Shown here piece after piece: positions 29,615 to 37,777 of a DNA stretch of 64,000 nucleotides; within the stretch, counting starts at the first letter, position 1; the number at the start of each line of letters is the position of its first letter. Source of the DNA: RBG-13-68-16 sp041494245. Its GTDB lineage: Bacteria > Acidobacteriota > Thermoanaerobaculia > Thermoanaerobaculales > Thermoanaerobaculaceae. Where the stretch lies: positions 13,331 to 77,330 of the forward strand of contig JBGQAK010000017.1 in assembly GCA_041494245.1 (NCBI GenBank), read 5' to 3'. The position numbers and the translations under genes are program-made. The notes under the pieces were generated by a model that saw nothing but the letters and a program-made list of their open reading frames with translations, was not told where the DNA came from and did no database searches.

Positions 29615-30709
29615 TTAGTTCGCGTGGGCCGCAGCGGCGCCGGCCCAGGTCGTCCCGCCATTGTGGGTGGCGAACCAGGCGAAGTAGGAGGCGTAGACGA
29701 CGCCAGTGCCCGGAGGCAGGCGGTCGGTGGCAACGGTCACCGTGGGACCCTGCGTGTGGTACGTGAGGGCGGAGGCGAGCGCGGCCCAGGGCGCGCAGGG
29801 GGGCGGAGGAGTCTGCGCAAGCGATGCCACCACAGGAAACGGGAACGCCGTCCAGCCTCCCGGTCCGCCGAGCGCCACCACAGGGGTCTTGAGCGGGTAG
29901 AGCGCGGGTGAAGGGAGCGGCTGCACGGGGAAACGCAGCCGGTCCGAGCCGAAGTAGCTCGTGTAGGGGTCGCGGCTGTACTGCTCGAGCAGCCGCTCGT
30001 TGGGGGCGAGCACGGTGGTGCCGGGATTCTCGCGCTTCCAGTCGCTCCAGCTCGCCACGCTGATGGGCAGAACCTCCAGGGTCTCGCCCGCCGCCGCGGA
30101 GGGCCCGGTGACCGCGCGGAAGAGGAGCTGGCTCCACAGGCTCTCGCCGGTTTGCGCCGGCCGGCGTTCGTAGGCGAGCAGGTTGGAGTCGTAGAGCAGG
30201 CCGCTGAAGGCGAAGACCCTCGCGTGGCCGGCGATCTCGCGGCGAAACACCGCCGCGCTGTCGCACAGCGGGTTGTAGGTGACCAGGATCGGCTGCCCGG
30301 CGAGCGTGTCGTTGGCCGCCTCGTGCCAGACCAGCACCCGCAGCGGGTAGGCGCGTGCCTGGCCGCCCACCCTGACGCCGATCACACGGTCCCCGGGGAC
30401 CAGGAACTTGCGGGGCCGGGTTGCGGCGTCGGCCTGCGCGACGGTCCACGCCGCGGGCTCAACGAGGGCCGGGAGGCCGTCCTTGGGCATTCCCGAAGCC
30501 GCGATGAGGTCCCCTCGGACAAGGCACGGGTCGAGGGCGAAACCGTAGCTCTCCACGTGCTGCCCGTCGCCGACCGCGCGGCTGCCGCGGTGGCCCACGA
30601 TGTCGAACGCGTAGTACGCGAAGGCGAGTGTGCACACGACGAGCGCTGCGACCACCACCCAGCCGCCGCTCGCCAGGAATCCCGCCTTGGGTGGCGCCGG
30701 CGCGCTCAT
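29615..30709 (-). CDS. DUF3179 domain protein in the haem O/A operon
   Basis: 364 residues with one N-terminal transmembrane helix (about 14-36) and an extracytoplasmic DUF3179 domain. Recognisable segments are GVRVGGQARAYPLRVLVWHEAAND and VTYNPLCDSAAVFRRE, with the family's conserved Cys. The enzymatic role of DUF3179 is unknown to me. The ATG overlaps the ctaB stop (ATGA), so it is translationally coupled to haem O synthase next to an aa3-type oxidase locus. Involvement in oxidase or haem maturation is a reasonable inference only. Confidence 0.85.
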   Translation of the reverse strand: MSAPAPPKAGFLASGGWVVVAALVVCTLAFAYYAFDIVGHRGSRAVGDGQHVESYGFALDPCLVRGDLIAASGMPKDGLPALVEPAAWTVAQADAATRPRKFLVPGDRVIGVRVGGQARAYPLRVLVWHEAANDTLAGQPILVTYNPLCDSAAVFRREIAGHARVFAFSGLLYDSNLLAYERRPAQTGESLWSQLLFRAVTGPSAAAGETLEVLPISVASWSDWKRENPGTTVLAPNERLLEQYSRDPYTSYFGSDRLRFPVQPLPSPALYPLKTPVVALGGPGGWTAFPFPVVASLAQTPPPPCAPWAALASALTYHTQGPTVTVATDRLPPGTGVVYASYFAWFATHNGGTTWAGAAAAHAN

Positions 30710-31656
30710 CGGACGTTCGTGAGGAGTGCCACCGCGAGATCCGAGGCGGCGGGCAGCTTGTCGGCCACCATCAGGCCGAGCAGCAGGGGCAGGTAGGCCA
30801 GCGTGGCGAGGAACAGCCGGCGGGCGACCGGGTCGGTCCGCAGCGCCGCAAGCCGCATCGAGAGCGCGACGAGGCCGGACCCCAGCAGGACCGAGCCGGC
30901 CGCGAAGAGCCACCCGGTGATGCCGCCCAGGGCGGCGAGCAGGCCAAGGGGCACCAGGGCCAGCGAGTAGAGCACGGCCATCTGGCCGGTGACGCGGCCC
31001 GAGGCGTCCACCACCGGCAACATGCGGAACCCGCCGCGCTCGTAGTCCGCGCGGTACAGCCAGGCGAGCGCCAGGAAGTGCGGGATCTGCCAGAGGAACA
31101 GCACGCCGCCCAGGAGCCACGCGCCGAAGCCGATCCCCCCGCTCGTTGCCGTCCATCCCATCATGGGCGGGATCGCCCCGCACAGCGCGCCTGCCAGCGT
31201 GCAGAGCGGCGTCCGGGGCTTGAGCGGCGTGTAGACGAGGGTGTAGGTCAGCACCACGATCAGACCCAGGAGGGCGGTGAGGGGGTTGGCGGCAACCCCC
31301 AGCACGGCGAGCCCGGCGGACGCGGTGAAGACGCCGAAAACCTGGGCGTGGCGCGGGGTGATCGTGCCGGCCGGCAGGGGGCGATGCCTCGTGCGCTCCA
31401 TGCGGGCGTCGCGGGCCCTCTCGAGGACCTGGTTGAGCGCCATCGAGCCGGCGGCGGCCAGCGCCGTTCCGATCAGCGTCCAGCACAGCGCCGCAGCGTC
31501 GGGTCTTCCGCGGCTGGCCATGAGGAAGCCGACGGCGGTGGTGGTGACCACGAGCAGGACGAGGCGGATCTTGGTGAGCTCCGCGTAGGTGCGCAGCGCC
31601 CTGGCGGCGCGCGAAGCGGTCCCCGCTTGAAGCTCGTTCCCCTGCCCGGCTCTCAT
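30706..31656 (-). CDS. ctaB: Protohaem IX farnesyltransferase (haem O synthase)
   Basis: About 316 residues, UbiA-type prenyltransferase with nine hydrophobic segments. The first Asp-rich motif lies in NQVLERARDARMERT, followed by RHRPLPAG; the second is in the RADYERGGFRMLP segment. It farnesylates haem b to haem O, the precursor of the haem a used by the neighbouring caa3 oxidase. Start uncertain: ATGs at 31716, 31692 and 31656 are in frame; 31656 gives the usual length and has a GAGGGACGGG stretch upstream. Divergent from ctaA. Confidence 0.93.
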   Translation of the reverse strand: MRAGQGNELQAGTASRAARALRTYAELTKIRLVLLVVTTTAVGFLMASRGRPDAAALCWTLIGTALAAAGSMALNQVLERARDARMERTRHRPLPAGTITPRHAQVFGVFTASAGLAVLGVAANPLTALLGLIVVLTYTLVYTPLKPRTPLCTLAGALCGAIPPMMGWTATSGGIGFGAWLLGGVLFLWQIPHFLALAWLYRADYERGGFRMLPVVDASGRVTGQMAVLYSLALVPLGLLAALGGITGWLFAAGSVLLGSGLVALSMRLAALRTDPVARRLFLATLAYLPLLLGLMVADKLPAASDLAVALLTNVR

Positions 31657-31793
31657 CCCGACCCGTCCCTCGCCAGCTCGTTGAGCGGCCATTCTGCCAC
31701 AGCCCAGACAACACAATCAGACGGCAGAACGCCCGGCAACCGCCGGCATTCCCTGACCTTCCCCCTCCGCGGCCGCGTGCCAGACCGTTGAGC

Positions 31794-31823
31794 TTGGAAG
31801 CGGGCAGCCGTCTGCTCCATACT
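31794..31823 (+). promoter_or_regulatory. Putative ctaA promoter
   Basis: TTGGAA (31794-31799) and CATACT (31818-31823), 18-bp spacer, 34 nt upstream of the ctaA start and between the divergent haem-synthesis genes. Confidence 0.35.
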
Positions 31824-31857
31824 ACTCACCGCTGCGAAGGCATTCAGGGGAGGTGTC

Positions 31858-33183
31858 ATGGAAGCCGACCCGAAAACGGCCGCCGGCGGTGGGGACACCC
31901 TGGCGCTGGGAGTTGGCACCAGCGTGGCGATGTGGTTCCTCGGATACCTCTGCCGGATGCCGCCCGTCTCGGTGCCGAGCTGGCTGCTCGCCCTGGGCCT
32001 GCTGGCCTGCCTGCTGGGCGGGGGCTTCCTGGCGGGGCGGCTGACCGGGCGCGGGTGGCGGGCGGGCCTCGCCGCCGGCGTGCTCTCCGCGGTGATCAAC
32101 CTGCTGGTCCTGGGCACCCTCCTCGGCGGCGCACGCGCCAACCAGCTCCTGCCCTCCGCCGCCTGGTGGATCCCGGGCTCGCTCCTCCTCGGCGCGCTCC
32201 TCGGAAGCGCCGGAGCGGCGGTCGGCGCCGCGAGCCGGCGGGGGAGGAGCGTGGAGAACTGGACCGCCGGACTCGCCGGCGTGGCCGTGGCCGCGACGAT
32301 GCTGCAGGTGCTCGTCGGCGGCGTGGTCACCGGAAACGGCGCGGGGCTGGCCGTCGTGGACTGGCCGAACTCCTTCGGCTACAACATGTTTCTCTACCCG
32401 CTCTCGCGCATGACCGGAGGGATCTACTTCGAGCACGCCCACCGGCTCTTCGGGACGCTGGTTGGGCTGACCACCGTGGTGCTGGCCGCACACCTGGTGC
32501 GCGTCGAGCGGCGCGCCTGGGTGAAGAGGCTGGCGCTGCTGGCGGTGGGGGTGGTGATCGTCCAGGGCATCCTGGGAGGGCTGCGGGTGACCGGCACGTT
32601 CACGCTCTCGACCTCGCCGGACGCCATGGCGCCGTCGATCACCCTGGCGATCGTGCACGGGGTGCTGGGGCCGGCGTTCCTCGCGCTCATGGTGGCGATC
32701 GCGGTGTTCGTGTCCACCGCCTGGACCGGGTCGCTGCCGGCGACGGCCACGCGGCATGCCACCACGGAGAGGACGCTGAGCGCTCTCCTGGTGTGCGTGG
32801 TGCTGGTGCAGCTCGTGCTCGGGGCGATCCAGCGGCACCTGGCGAAGGGCCTGCTGGTGCACATCGCGTTCGCAACAGTGGTCCTGGCGATGGCGGTGCT
32901 GGTCGGGAGCCGGTTGTGGGGCCTGTACGAGGACGAGCGGCTCCTCCGGCGGATCGGCAAAGCGCTCATGATCGTCGCCGTGGCTCAGGTCATGCTCGGG
33001 TTCACGGCCTTCATCGCCGTCCAGGCACGCCCGTTGAACGCGCCGCGCGCCGCATGGGAAGTGCTCCTGACAACCGCGCACCAGGGCGGCGGCTCGGTTC
33101 TGCTGGCCTGCGCCGTGGTGACGGCGCTCTGGTGTCGCCGTCTGCTCGTCCCGGAGGGCGGCGACGTCGAGGCAAGCTGGTAG
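31858..33183 (+). CDS. ctaA: Haem A synthase with N-terminal membrane extension
   Basis: 441 residues. The C-terminal about 310 residues are COX15/CtaA-like: the EHAHRLFGTLVGL haem-ligand motif near residue 196, a second His in the IVHGVLGPAF segment, QRHLAKGLLVHIAF, and the last His in the TTAHQGGG segment. It oxidises the haem O methyl group to formyl, giving haem A for the caa3 oxidase. The first about 130 residues form four additional hydrophobic helices not usual for CtaA. GGGGAGGTGTC precedes the ATG. Followed by queE at 2-nt spacing. Confidence 0.92.
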   Translation: MEADPKTAAGGGDTLALGVGTSVAMWFLGYLCRMPPVSVPSWLLALGLLACLLGGGFLAGRLTGRGWRAGLAAGVLSAVINLLVLGTLLGGARANQLLPSAAWWIPGSLLLGALLGSAGAAVGAASRRGRSVENWTAGLAGVAVAATMLQVLVGGVVTGNGAGLAVVDWPNSFGYNMFLYPLSRMTGGIYFEHAHRLFGTLVGLTTVVLAAHLVRVERRAWVKRLALLAVGVVIVQGILGGLRVTGTFTLSTSPDAMAPSITLAIVHGVLGPAFLALMVAIAVFVSTAWTGSLPATATRHATTERTLSALLVCVVLVQLVLGAIQRHLAKGLLVHIAFATVVLAMAVLVGSRLWGLYEDERLLRRIGKALMIVAVAQVMLGFTAFIAVQARPLNAPRAAWEVLLTTAHQGGGSVLLACAVVTALWCRRLLVPEGGDVEASW

Positions 33184-33185
33184 GC

Positions 33186-33860
33186 ATGGTCATCGCAGAG
33201 ACCTTCACCTCGATTCAGGGCGAAGGGATGTTCGCCGGCGTCCCCTCGTTCTTCATCCGCACCTCGGGGTGCAACCTGCGCTGCGCCTGGTGCGACACGC
33301 CGTACACCTCCTGGGACCCGGAGGGGGAGCGACGGTCGCTGCGCGAGCTGCTCGGCCGGGCCGCGGTCTCCCGCTGCCGCCATGTGGTGATTACCGGCGG
33401 GGAGCCGCTGCTGCAGCGGGAGCTCGGCGACCTCACGCGTGCGCTCGCTGCGAACGGCCACCACATCACGGTCGAGACCGCGGGCACGCTCGCTCCCGAG
33501 TTCGACTGCCACCTGCTTTCGGTCTCGCCCAAGACCGCCAACTCCGACCCGGAGGGGCGCTTTCGGGAGCATCACCGCGCGCTGCGGGGCGACCTCGAAC
33601 CCCTGAAACGCTTGCTGAGACGCCATACGGAGCACCAGCTCAAGTTCGTGGTGCAGGATGAGGCGGACCTCCCGGAGGTCCTGGCGATCGTGGAGCACCT
33701 TGGCGTTGCGAGCGAGCGGGTGATGCTCATGCCCGAAGGGCGTCGTGCCGAGGAGGTCGCCGCGCATTCGGCCGCGGTGGCCCGGGCATGCCTGCGGCAT
33801 TCCTTCCGCTACTCGCCCCGGCTTCACCTCGATCTCTTCGGGCCAGGCCGTGGCGTGTAA
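33186..33860 (+). CDS. queE: 7-carboxy-7-deazaguanine synthase
   Basis: 224 residues, radical-SAM enzyme that converts 6-carboxytetrahydropterin to 7-carboxy-7-deazaguanine in queuosine/7-deazaguanine synthesis. The cluster motif is CNLRCAWCDTPY (CxxxCxxC, near residue 29), preceded by SIQGEG and followed by VITGGEPLLQ; both are family marks. The ATG is 2 nt after the ctaA stop. QueC, the next pathway enzyme, is in this window at 61691-62374, and the other genes are outside. Confidence 0.95.
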   Translation: MVIAETFTSIQGEGMFAGVPSFFIRTSGCNLRCAWCDTPYTSWDPEGERRSLRELLGRAAVSRCRHVVITGGEPLLQRELGDLTRALAANGHHITVETAGTLAPEFDCHLLSVSPKTANSDPEGRFREHHRALRGDLEPLKRLLRRHTEHQLKFVVQDEADLPEVLAIVEHLGVASERVMLMPEGRRAEEVAAHSAAVARACLRHSFRYSPRLHLDLFGPGRGV

Positions 33861-33907
33861 CCCTTTTCGGCTCCCGTTCGTCCCCCCACATGGGATGTGC
33901 CACGCGC

Positions 33908-33956
33908 TTGACAGGGGCAACAATTTAGAATAACAATGATTAGGGAGACAATGATT
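33908..33956 (+). promoter_or_regulatory. AT-rich promoter region of the marR-efflux operon with direct repeats
   Basis: A perfect -35 TTGACA (33908-33913) is followed by an unusually AT-rich stretch (TAGAAT, TAACAA). Two direct copies of ACAATGATT lie at 33933-33941 and 33948-33956, 15 bp apart and ending at the TTG start codon. MarR-type regulators usually repress their own promoter, so these repeats are candidate operator half-sites. The exact -10 box is ambiguous. Confidence 0.45.
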
Positions 33957-34428
33957 GCCTAAGCAAGAACCAATCGGGTTGCTGGTCGCGCTGGTGAGGC
34001 GGCGGATCAGGCAGGTCACGAGCGCGCTCGTGAGGGAACACGGGCTGTCACCACAGCAGTTCTGGACCATGGTGGCGATCGCACGCGGCGGAGAGATGTC
34101 GCTTCGGGAGCTGGCCGAGAGACGGCGGATGGACGAGCCTACCGCCTGCAGGGTTGTGGACACCCTGGTCCGCCGGCGGCTCGTGCGCAGCCGCCCGGAC
34201 CGCGAGGACCGCAGGCGCTCCCGCCTGGCGCTAACGCCCTCGGGCGAAGCGAAGGCGGGCGAGCTCCTTCCGATTGCGGCTAGGATCGCAGCTGCGGTCG
34301 AGGGCGGGCTGAGCGAGGTTCAGCGCGCCGCGGTCGTGGCGGGGCTCAAGAGGGTGATCGCTAATCTGGAACTCTTCGAGGCGACGAGAACGGGCGGCCC
34401 GAGACCGGCCGCGGGGGAAGCGTCGTGA
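33955..34428 (+). CDS. MarR-family transcriptional regulator
   Basis: 157 residues; a winged helix-turn-helix repressor of the MarR class. The recognition region MSLRELAERRRMDEPTACRVVDTLVRR is followed by the wing DREDRRRSRLALTPSG. It likely controls the downstream tripartite efflux genes in response to a toxic ligand. It starts at TTG 33955 with AGGGAG 7 nt upstream; an ATG at 33951 is out of frame and stops after three codons. A C-terminal extension rich in Gly and Arg ends the protein. Confidence 0.9.
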   Translation: MPKQEPIGLLVALVRRRIRQVTSALVREHGLSPQQFWTMVAIARGGEMSLRELAERRRMDEPTACRVVDTLVRRRLVRSRPDREDRRRSRLALTPSGEAKAGELLPIAARIAAAVEGGLSEVQRAAVVAGLKRVIANLELFEATRTGGPRPAAGEAS

Positions 34429-34519
34429 GTGCCGGCGGCTTGGCGGTTGCCCGAGAAGGCTGGTTTCGTGATGTGGGAAGCGTCCCGGCCGGTCGTCTGA
34501 CGGCCGCGTAAGGAGAACC

Positions 34520-35797
34520 ATGCTCAAGAGAAAGACGTTCTGGATCGTCGTTGCCGTGGTGGTTGTGGCGGGGGGAGTGTTCGGCTGGTGGCGCATGCGC
34601 CAGGCGCGGGCGACCGCCCAGGTGCTGTACGTCACATCGCAGGTCGACCGTGGGCGCATCGTGGCCAAGGTGACCGCGAGCGGCACCCTCTCCGCGATCG
34701 TCACGGTGCAGGTCGGCAGCCAGGTCTCAGGCCGGGTTGCCGCGCTTTACGCCGACTGGAACTCGCAGGTGAAGAAGGGGCAGCTGGTCGCCAAGATCGA
34801 TCCCCAGCTTTTCCAGGCGACGGTTCAGCAGGCGCGCGCGAACCTGGTTGCGGCCCAGGGGAACCTCGCCAAGGTCAAGGCGCAGGCCGTTGATGCCGAA
34901 CGCCAGTACAAGCGTAACGTCATCCTGGCCGAGCGCAAGCTGATCGCACAGGCGGACCTCGATACGTCGCAGTCCACCTTCGACGCGGACAAGGCCGCGG
35001 TGGACGCTGCAGCCGGAACCGTCGAGCAGGCGAGGGCTCAGCTGAACTCGTCGGAGGTCAACCTGGCGTACACGGATATCATCTCGCCCACCGACGGCAC
35101 CGTCATCGCTCGCAACGTCGACGTTGGTCAGACCGTCGCGGCCTCACTACAGGCGCCGACGCTCTTTCTCATCGCCGAGGATCTGCGCAAGATGCAGGTG
35201 GACACCAGCGTGGCGGAGGCCGACATCGGAAAGTTGCAGACCGGGATGAAGGCGACGTTCACCGTTGACGCCTACCCGAACGAGAGGTTCACCGGCGCCG
35301 TGCGGCAGGTCCGCAACAACCCGCAGACTGTTCAGAACGTCGTGACGTACGACGCGGTGATCGACGTGGCCAACCCCGATCTCAAGCTCAAGCCCGGGAT
35401 GACCGCCAACTGCACCTTCGTGTGGGCCGAACGGGGCGACGTGTTGCGAATTCCAAACGCCGTGATGCGTTTCCGCCCGCCGGCCGAGCTGCTCGCACGG
35501 CTCAACCCCGGCGCGGGTCCCAGCCAGGGTGGGACGGGGGCCACCGCGGAAGCCGCACAGAGCGGCGGTGCGAGGAGAAAGGCCCCTGCGAGTGGCGGGA
35601 TCGACCCCAACCGGAAGACCGTATGGGTCCTACGGAACGGCCAACCCCTGCCCGTGGTAATCAAGAGCGGCGTTTCGGACGGATCGCTCACCGAGGTGGT
35701 CGAAGGCGAGCTTTCCCAGGGCGACCTCGTGATCACCGACATGAGCGGCGGTAGCTCGACGGGACAGCAGGCCGGCTTCCCGCGGCCGAGGTTCTGA
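34520..35797 (+). CDS. Periplasmic adaptor (membrane fusion) protein, MacA-like
   Basis: 425 residues. An N-terminal membrane anchor (about 8-24) is followed by the lipoyl/beta-barrel halves split by a long alpha-hairpin (residues about 105-185, Ala/Gln-rich), as in HlyD/MacA adaptors. Segments QVGSQVSGRVAALYADWNSQVKKGQ and YTDIISPTDGTVIARNVDVGQTV are family-typical. A Gly/Ala-rich linker of about 40 residues interrupts the C-terminal membrane-proximal domain. It joins the MacB-type permease to the outer-membrane channel encoded downstream. AAGGAGAACC precedes the ATG. Confidence 0.92.
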   Translation: MLKRKTFWIVVAVVVVAGGVFGWWRMRQARATAQVLYVTSQVDRGRIVAKVTASGTLSAIVTVQVGSQVSGRVAALYADWNSQVKKGQLVAKIDPQLFQATVQQARANLVAAQGNLAKVKAQAVDAERQYKRNVILAERKLIAQADLDTSQSTFDADKAAVDAAAGTVEQARAQLNSSEVNLAYTDIISPTDGTVIARNVDVGQTVAASLQAPTLFLIAEDLRKMQVDTSVAEADIGKLQTGMKATFTVDAYPNERFTGAVRQVRNNPQTVQNVVTYDAVIDVANPDLKLKPGMTANCTFVWAERGDVLRIPNAVMRFRPPAELLARLNPGAGPSQGGTGATAEAAQSGGARRKAPASGGIDPNRKTVWVLRNGQPLPVVIKSGVSDGSLTEVVEGELSQGDLVITDMSGGSSTGQQAGFPRPRF

Positions 35798-35804
35798 GGC
35801 CGCA

Positions 35805-36551
35805 ATGAGCACCCGGTCACCGTTGCTTGCGCTCGAGGACGTCACGAAGGTCTACCACATGGGAGACGTGGACGTTCATGCTCTCCGCGGCGTGTCGCTC
35901 GCGATCGAGGAAGGAGAGTCGGTCGCGATCATGGGCGCCTCGGGTTCGGGGAAATCCACGCTGATGAACATCATTGGGTGTCTCGACCGCCCGACGACCG
36001 GGCGCTACCTCCTCGCGGGCGAAGAGGTCTCGACCCTCGACCGCAACGCCCTCGCGGAGAAGCGCAACCGCACCCTCGGTTTTGTCTTCCAGAACTTCAA
36101 CCTGCTGTCCCGCACGTCGGCGATCGAAAACGTCGAGCTGCCGCTGCTCTACGCCGGGCTGCGCACCCGCGAGCGGCACGAGCGCGCGGGCGCGGCCCTC
36201 ACCCGGGTGGGACTCGGCGACCGCATGCACCACCACCCGAACCAGATGTCCGGCGGCCAGCAGCAGCGCGTCGCCATCGCGCGGGCGCTGGTCGCCAACC
36301 CGAAGGTGATCCTCGCCGACGAGCCTACGGGGAACCTCGACTCCGTCACCAGCGTCGAGGTGATGGCGATCTTTCAGGAGCTTTGCGACTCCGGGATCAC
36401 CGTGGTGCTCGTCACCCACGAGCCCGACATCGCGAGGTACGCGGCTCGGGTGGTGGTAATGAGGGACGGCAAGGTCCAGAAGGACGTCCGGCAAGAGCCG
36501 CAACGTGCCGAGCCGGCCGCCGCCGCGGCGGCTGCGGGAGGTGAGTTATGA
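35805..36551 (+). CDS. ABC transporter ATPase, MacB/LolD type
   Basis: 248 residues. Walker A GASGSGKST (residue 44 on), Q-loop in FVFQNFNLL, signature MSGGQQQR, Walker B VILADEPTGNLD and the H-loop THEPDIARYA are all present. It powers the adjacent MacB-type permease for efflux of peptides, lipids or macrolide-like compounds. It starts 7 nt after the adaptor stop and overlaps the permease start by 4 nt; the last about 20 residues are Ala-rich. Confidence 0.94.
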   Translation: MSTRSPLLALEDVTKVYHMGDVDVHALRGVSLAIEEGESVAIMGASGSGKSTLMNIIGCLDRPTTGRYLLAGEEVSTLDRNALAEKRNRTLGFVFQNFNLLSRTSAIENVELPLLYAGLRTRERHERAGAALTRVGLGDRMHHHPNQMSGGQQQRVAIARALVANPKVILADEPTGNLDSVTSVEVMAIFQELCDSGITVVLVTHEPDIARYAARVVVMRDGKVQKDVRQEPQRAEPAAAAAAAGGEL

Positions 36552-37777
36552 ACCCTTTGCAGACCCTGCGCGTGGCGGTCCGCGCGCTGTTCCGCAACAA
36601 GATGCGCTCCTTCCTGACCACCCTCGGCATCATCATCGGCGTCTCCGCCGTGATCGCCATGGTGGCCATCGGCGAAGGGGCGAAGGCGCAGGTCGAGGCG
36701 CAGTTCGCCGCAATGGGCTCCAACCTCTTGATCGTCCTGCCGGGCTCGACTAGTTCGGGTGGGATGCGCGGCGGCTACGGCAGCATGCCGACGCTGACCT
36801 GGGACGACCTGCGGGCGATCGGGACCGAGGTGCCCTCCGTCAAGTACGCCGCCGCGCAGCTGGGCAGCGGTGCTCAGCTCCAATCCGAGGACCAGAACTG
36901 GAGCACGAGGGTCTACGGCACGACCCCTGCGTTTTTCTCGATCCGCAACTGGCCGACTGCCATGGGCTCGCCGATGGGCGACTCGGACGCCGAGGGCGGC
37001 ACCAAGGTCGTATTCCTCGGGCAGACGGTGGTGGACAAGCTGTTCGGCGCCAACGCGAATCCCGTCGGCCAGGTCATCCGGATCAAGAACGTCCCATTCG
37101 AGGTCAAGGGGGTGCTCGCCAGCAAGGGACAGAGCTCCTGGGGCCAGGACTACGACGATGTGGCGTACATACCCCTGAAGACGTTCCAGACCAAGATCCA
37201 GGGCGGGCTGCAGCAGTTCATCTCCGGCCAGATCTACGTGAGCGCCACCTCCGAGCCGGAGACGGCGCGGGCGCAGGTGCAGATCACCAACCTGTTGCGT
37301 GACCGCCACCACATCGGGCCGGGACAGGACGACGATTTCTCGATCCGCAACTTGGCCGAGATCGCGACCGCTCAGGAGGATTCGACCAAAACCATAACCA
37401 CGTTGCTGGCGGCAGTTGCCGCCGTGGCTCTGCTTGTAGGCGGCATCGGCATCATGAACATCATGCTGGTGAGCGTGACCGAGCGCACCCGCGAGATCGG
37501 CGTCCGCATGGCCGTCGGGGCCAAGCCGCGCAACATCCTGGCCCAGTTCCTCGTCGAGGCGCTGACGCTGGCCACCACCGGCGGCTTCCTCGGCGTCGTG
37601 CTCGGGCTGCTGGGCGGCCGGCTGCTGGCCGCCCGCTTCCACTGGCCGATCCTGATGCGAACCGACATCATCGTCATCTCGGTCGTCTTCAGCGCGCTGG
37701 TCGGCATTGGCTTTGGACTCTACCCTGCCCACAAGGCCTCGCGGCTTGACCCGATCGATGCTTTGAGGTTCGAATGA
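36548..37777 (+). CDS. ABC transporter permease, MacB/FtsX type
   Basis: 409 residues with the MacB topology. One transmembrane helix is near residue 20-45 (RSFLTTLGIIIGVSAVIAMV). A large periplasmic domain follows (about 50-280), then three C-terminal helices of the FtsX domain, with GGIGIMNIMLVSVTERTREIG and the coupling RTREIGVRMAVGA region. As mechanotransmission permease it drives substrate through the adaptor and outer-membrane channel rather than across the inner membrane. The ATG overlaps the ATPase stop. Confidence 0.94.
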   Translation: MNPLQTLRVAVRALFRNKMRSFLTTLGIIIGVSAVIAMVAIGEGAKAQVEAQFAAMGSNLLIVLPGSTSSGGMRGGYGSMPTLTWDDLRAIGTEVPSVKYAAAQLGSGAQLQSEDQNWSTRVYGTTPAFFSIRNWPTAMGSPMGDSDAEGGTKVVFLGQTVVDKLFGANANPVGQVIRIKNVPFEVKGVLASKGQSSWGQDYDDVAYIPLKTFQTKIQGGLQQFISGQIYVSATSEPETARAQVQITNLLRDRHHIGPGQDDDFSIRNLAEIATAQEDSTKTITTLLAAVAAVALLVGGIGIMNIMLVSVTERTREIGVRMAVGAKPRNILAQFLVEALTLATTGGFLGVVLGLLGGRLLAARFHWPILMRTDIIVISVVFSALVGIGFGLYPAHKASRLDPIDALRFE

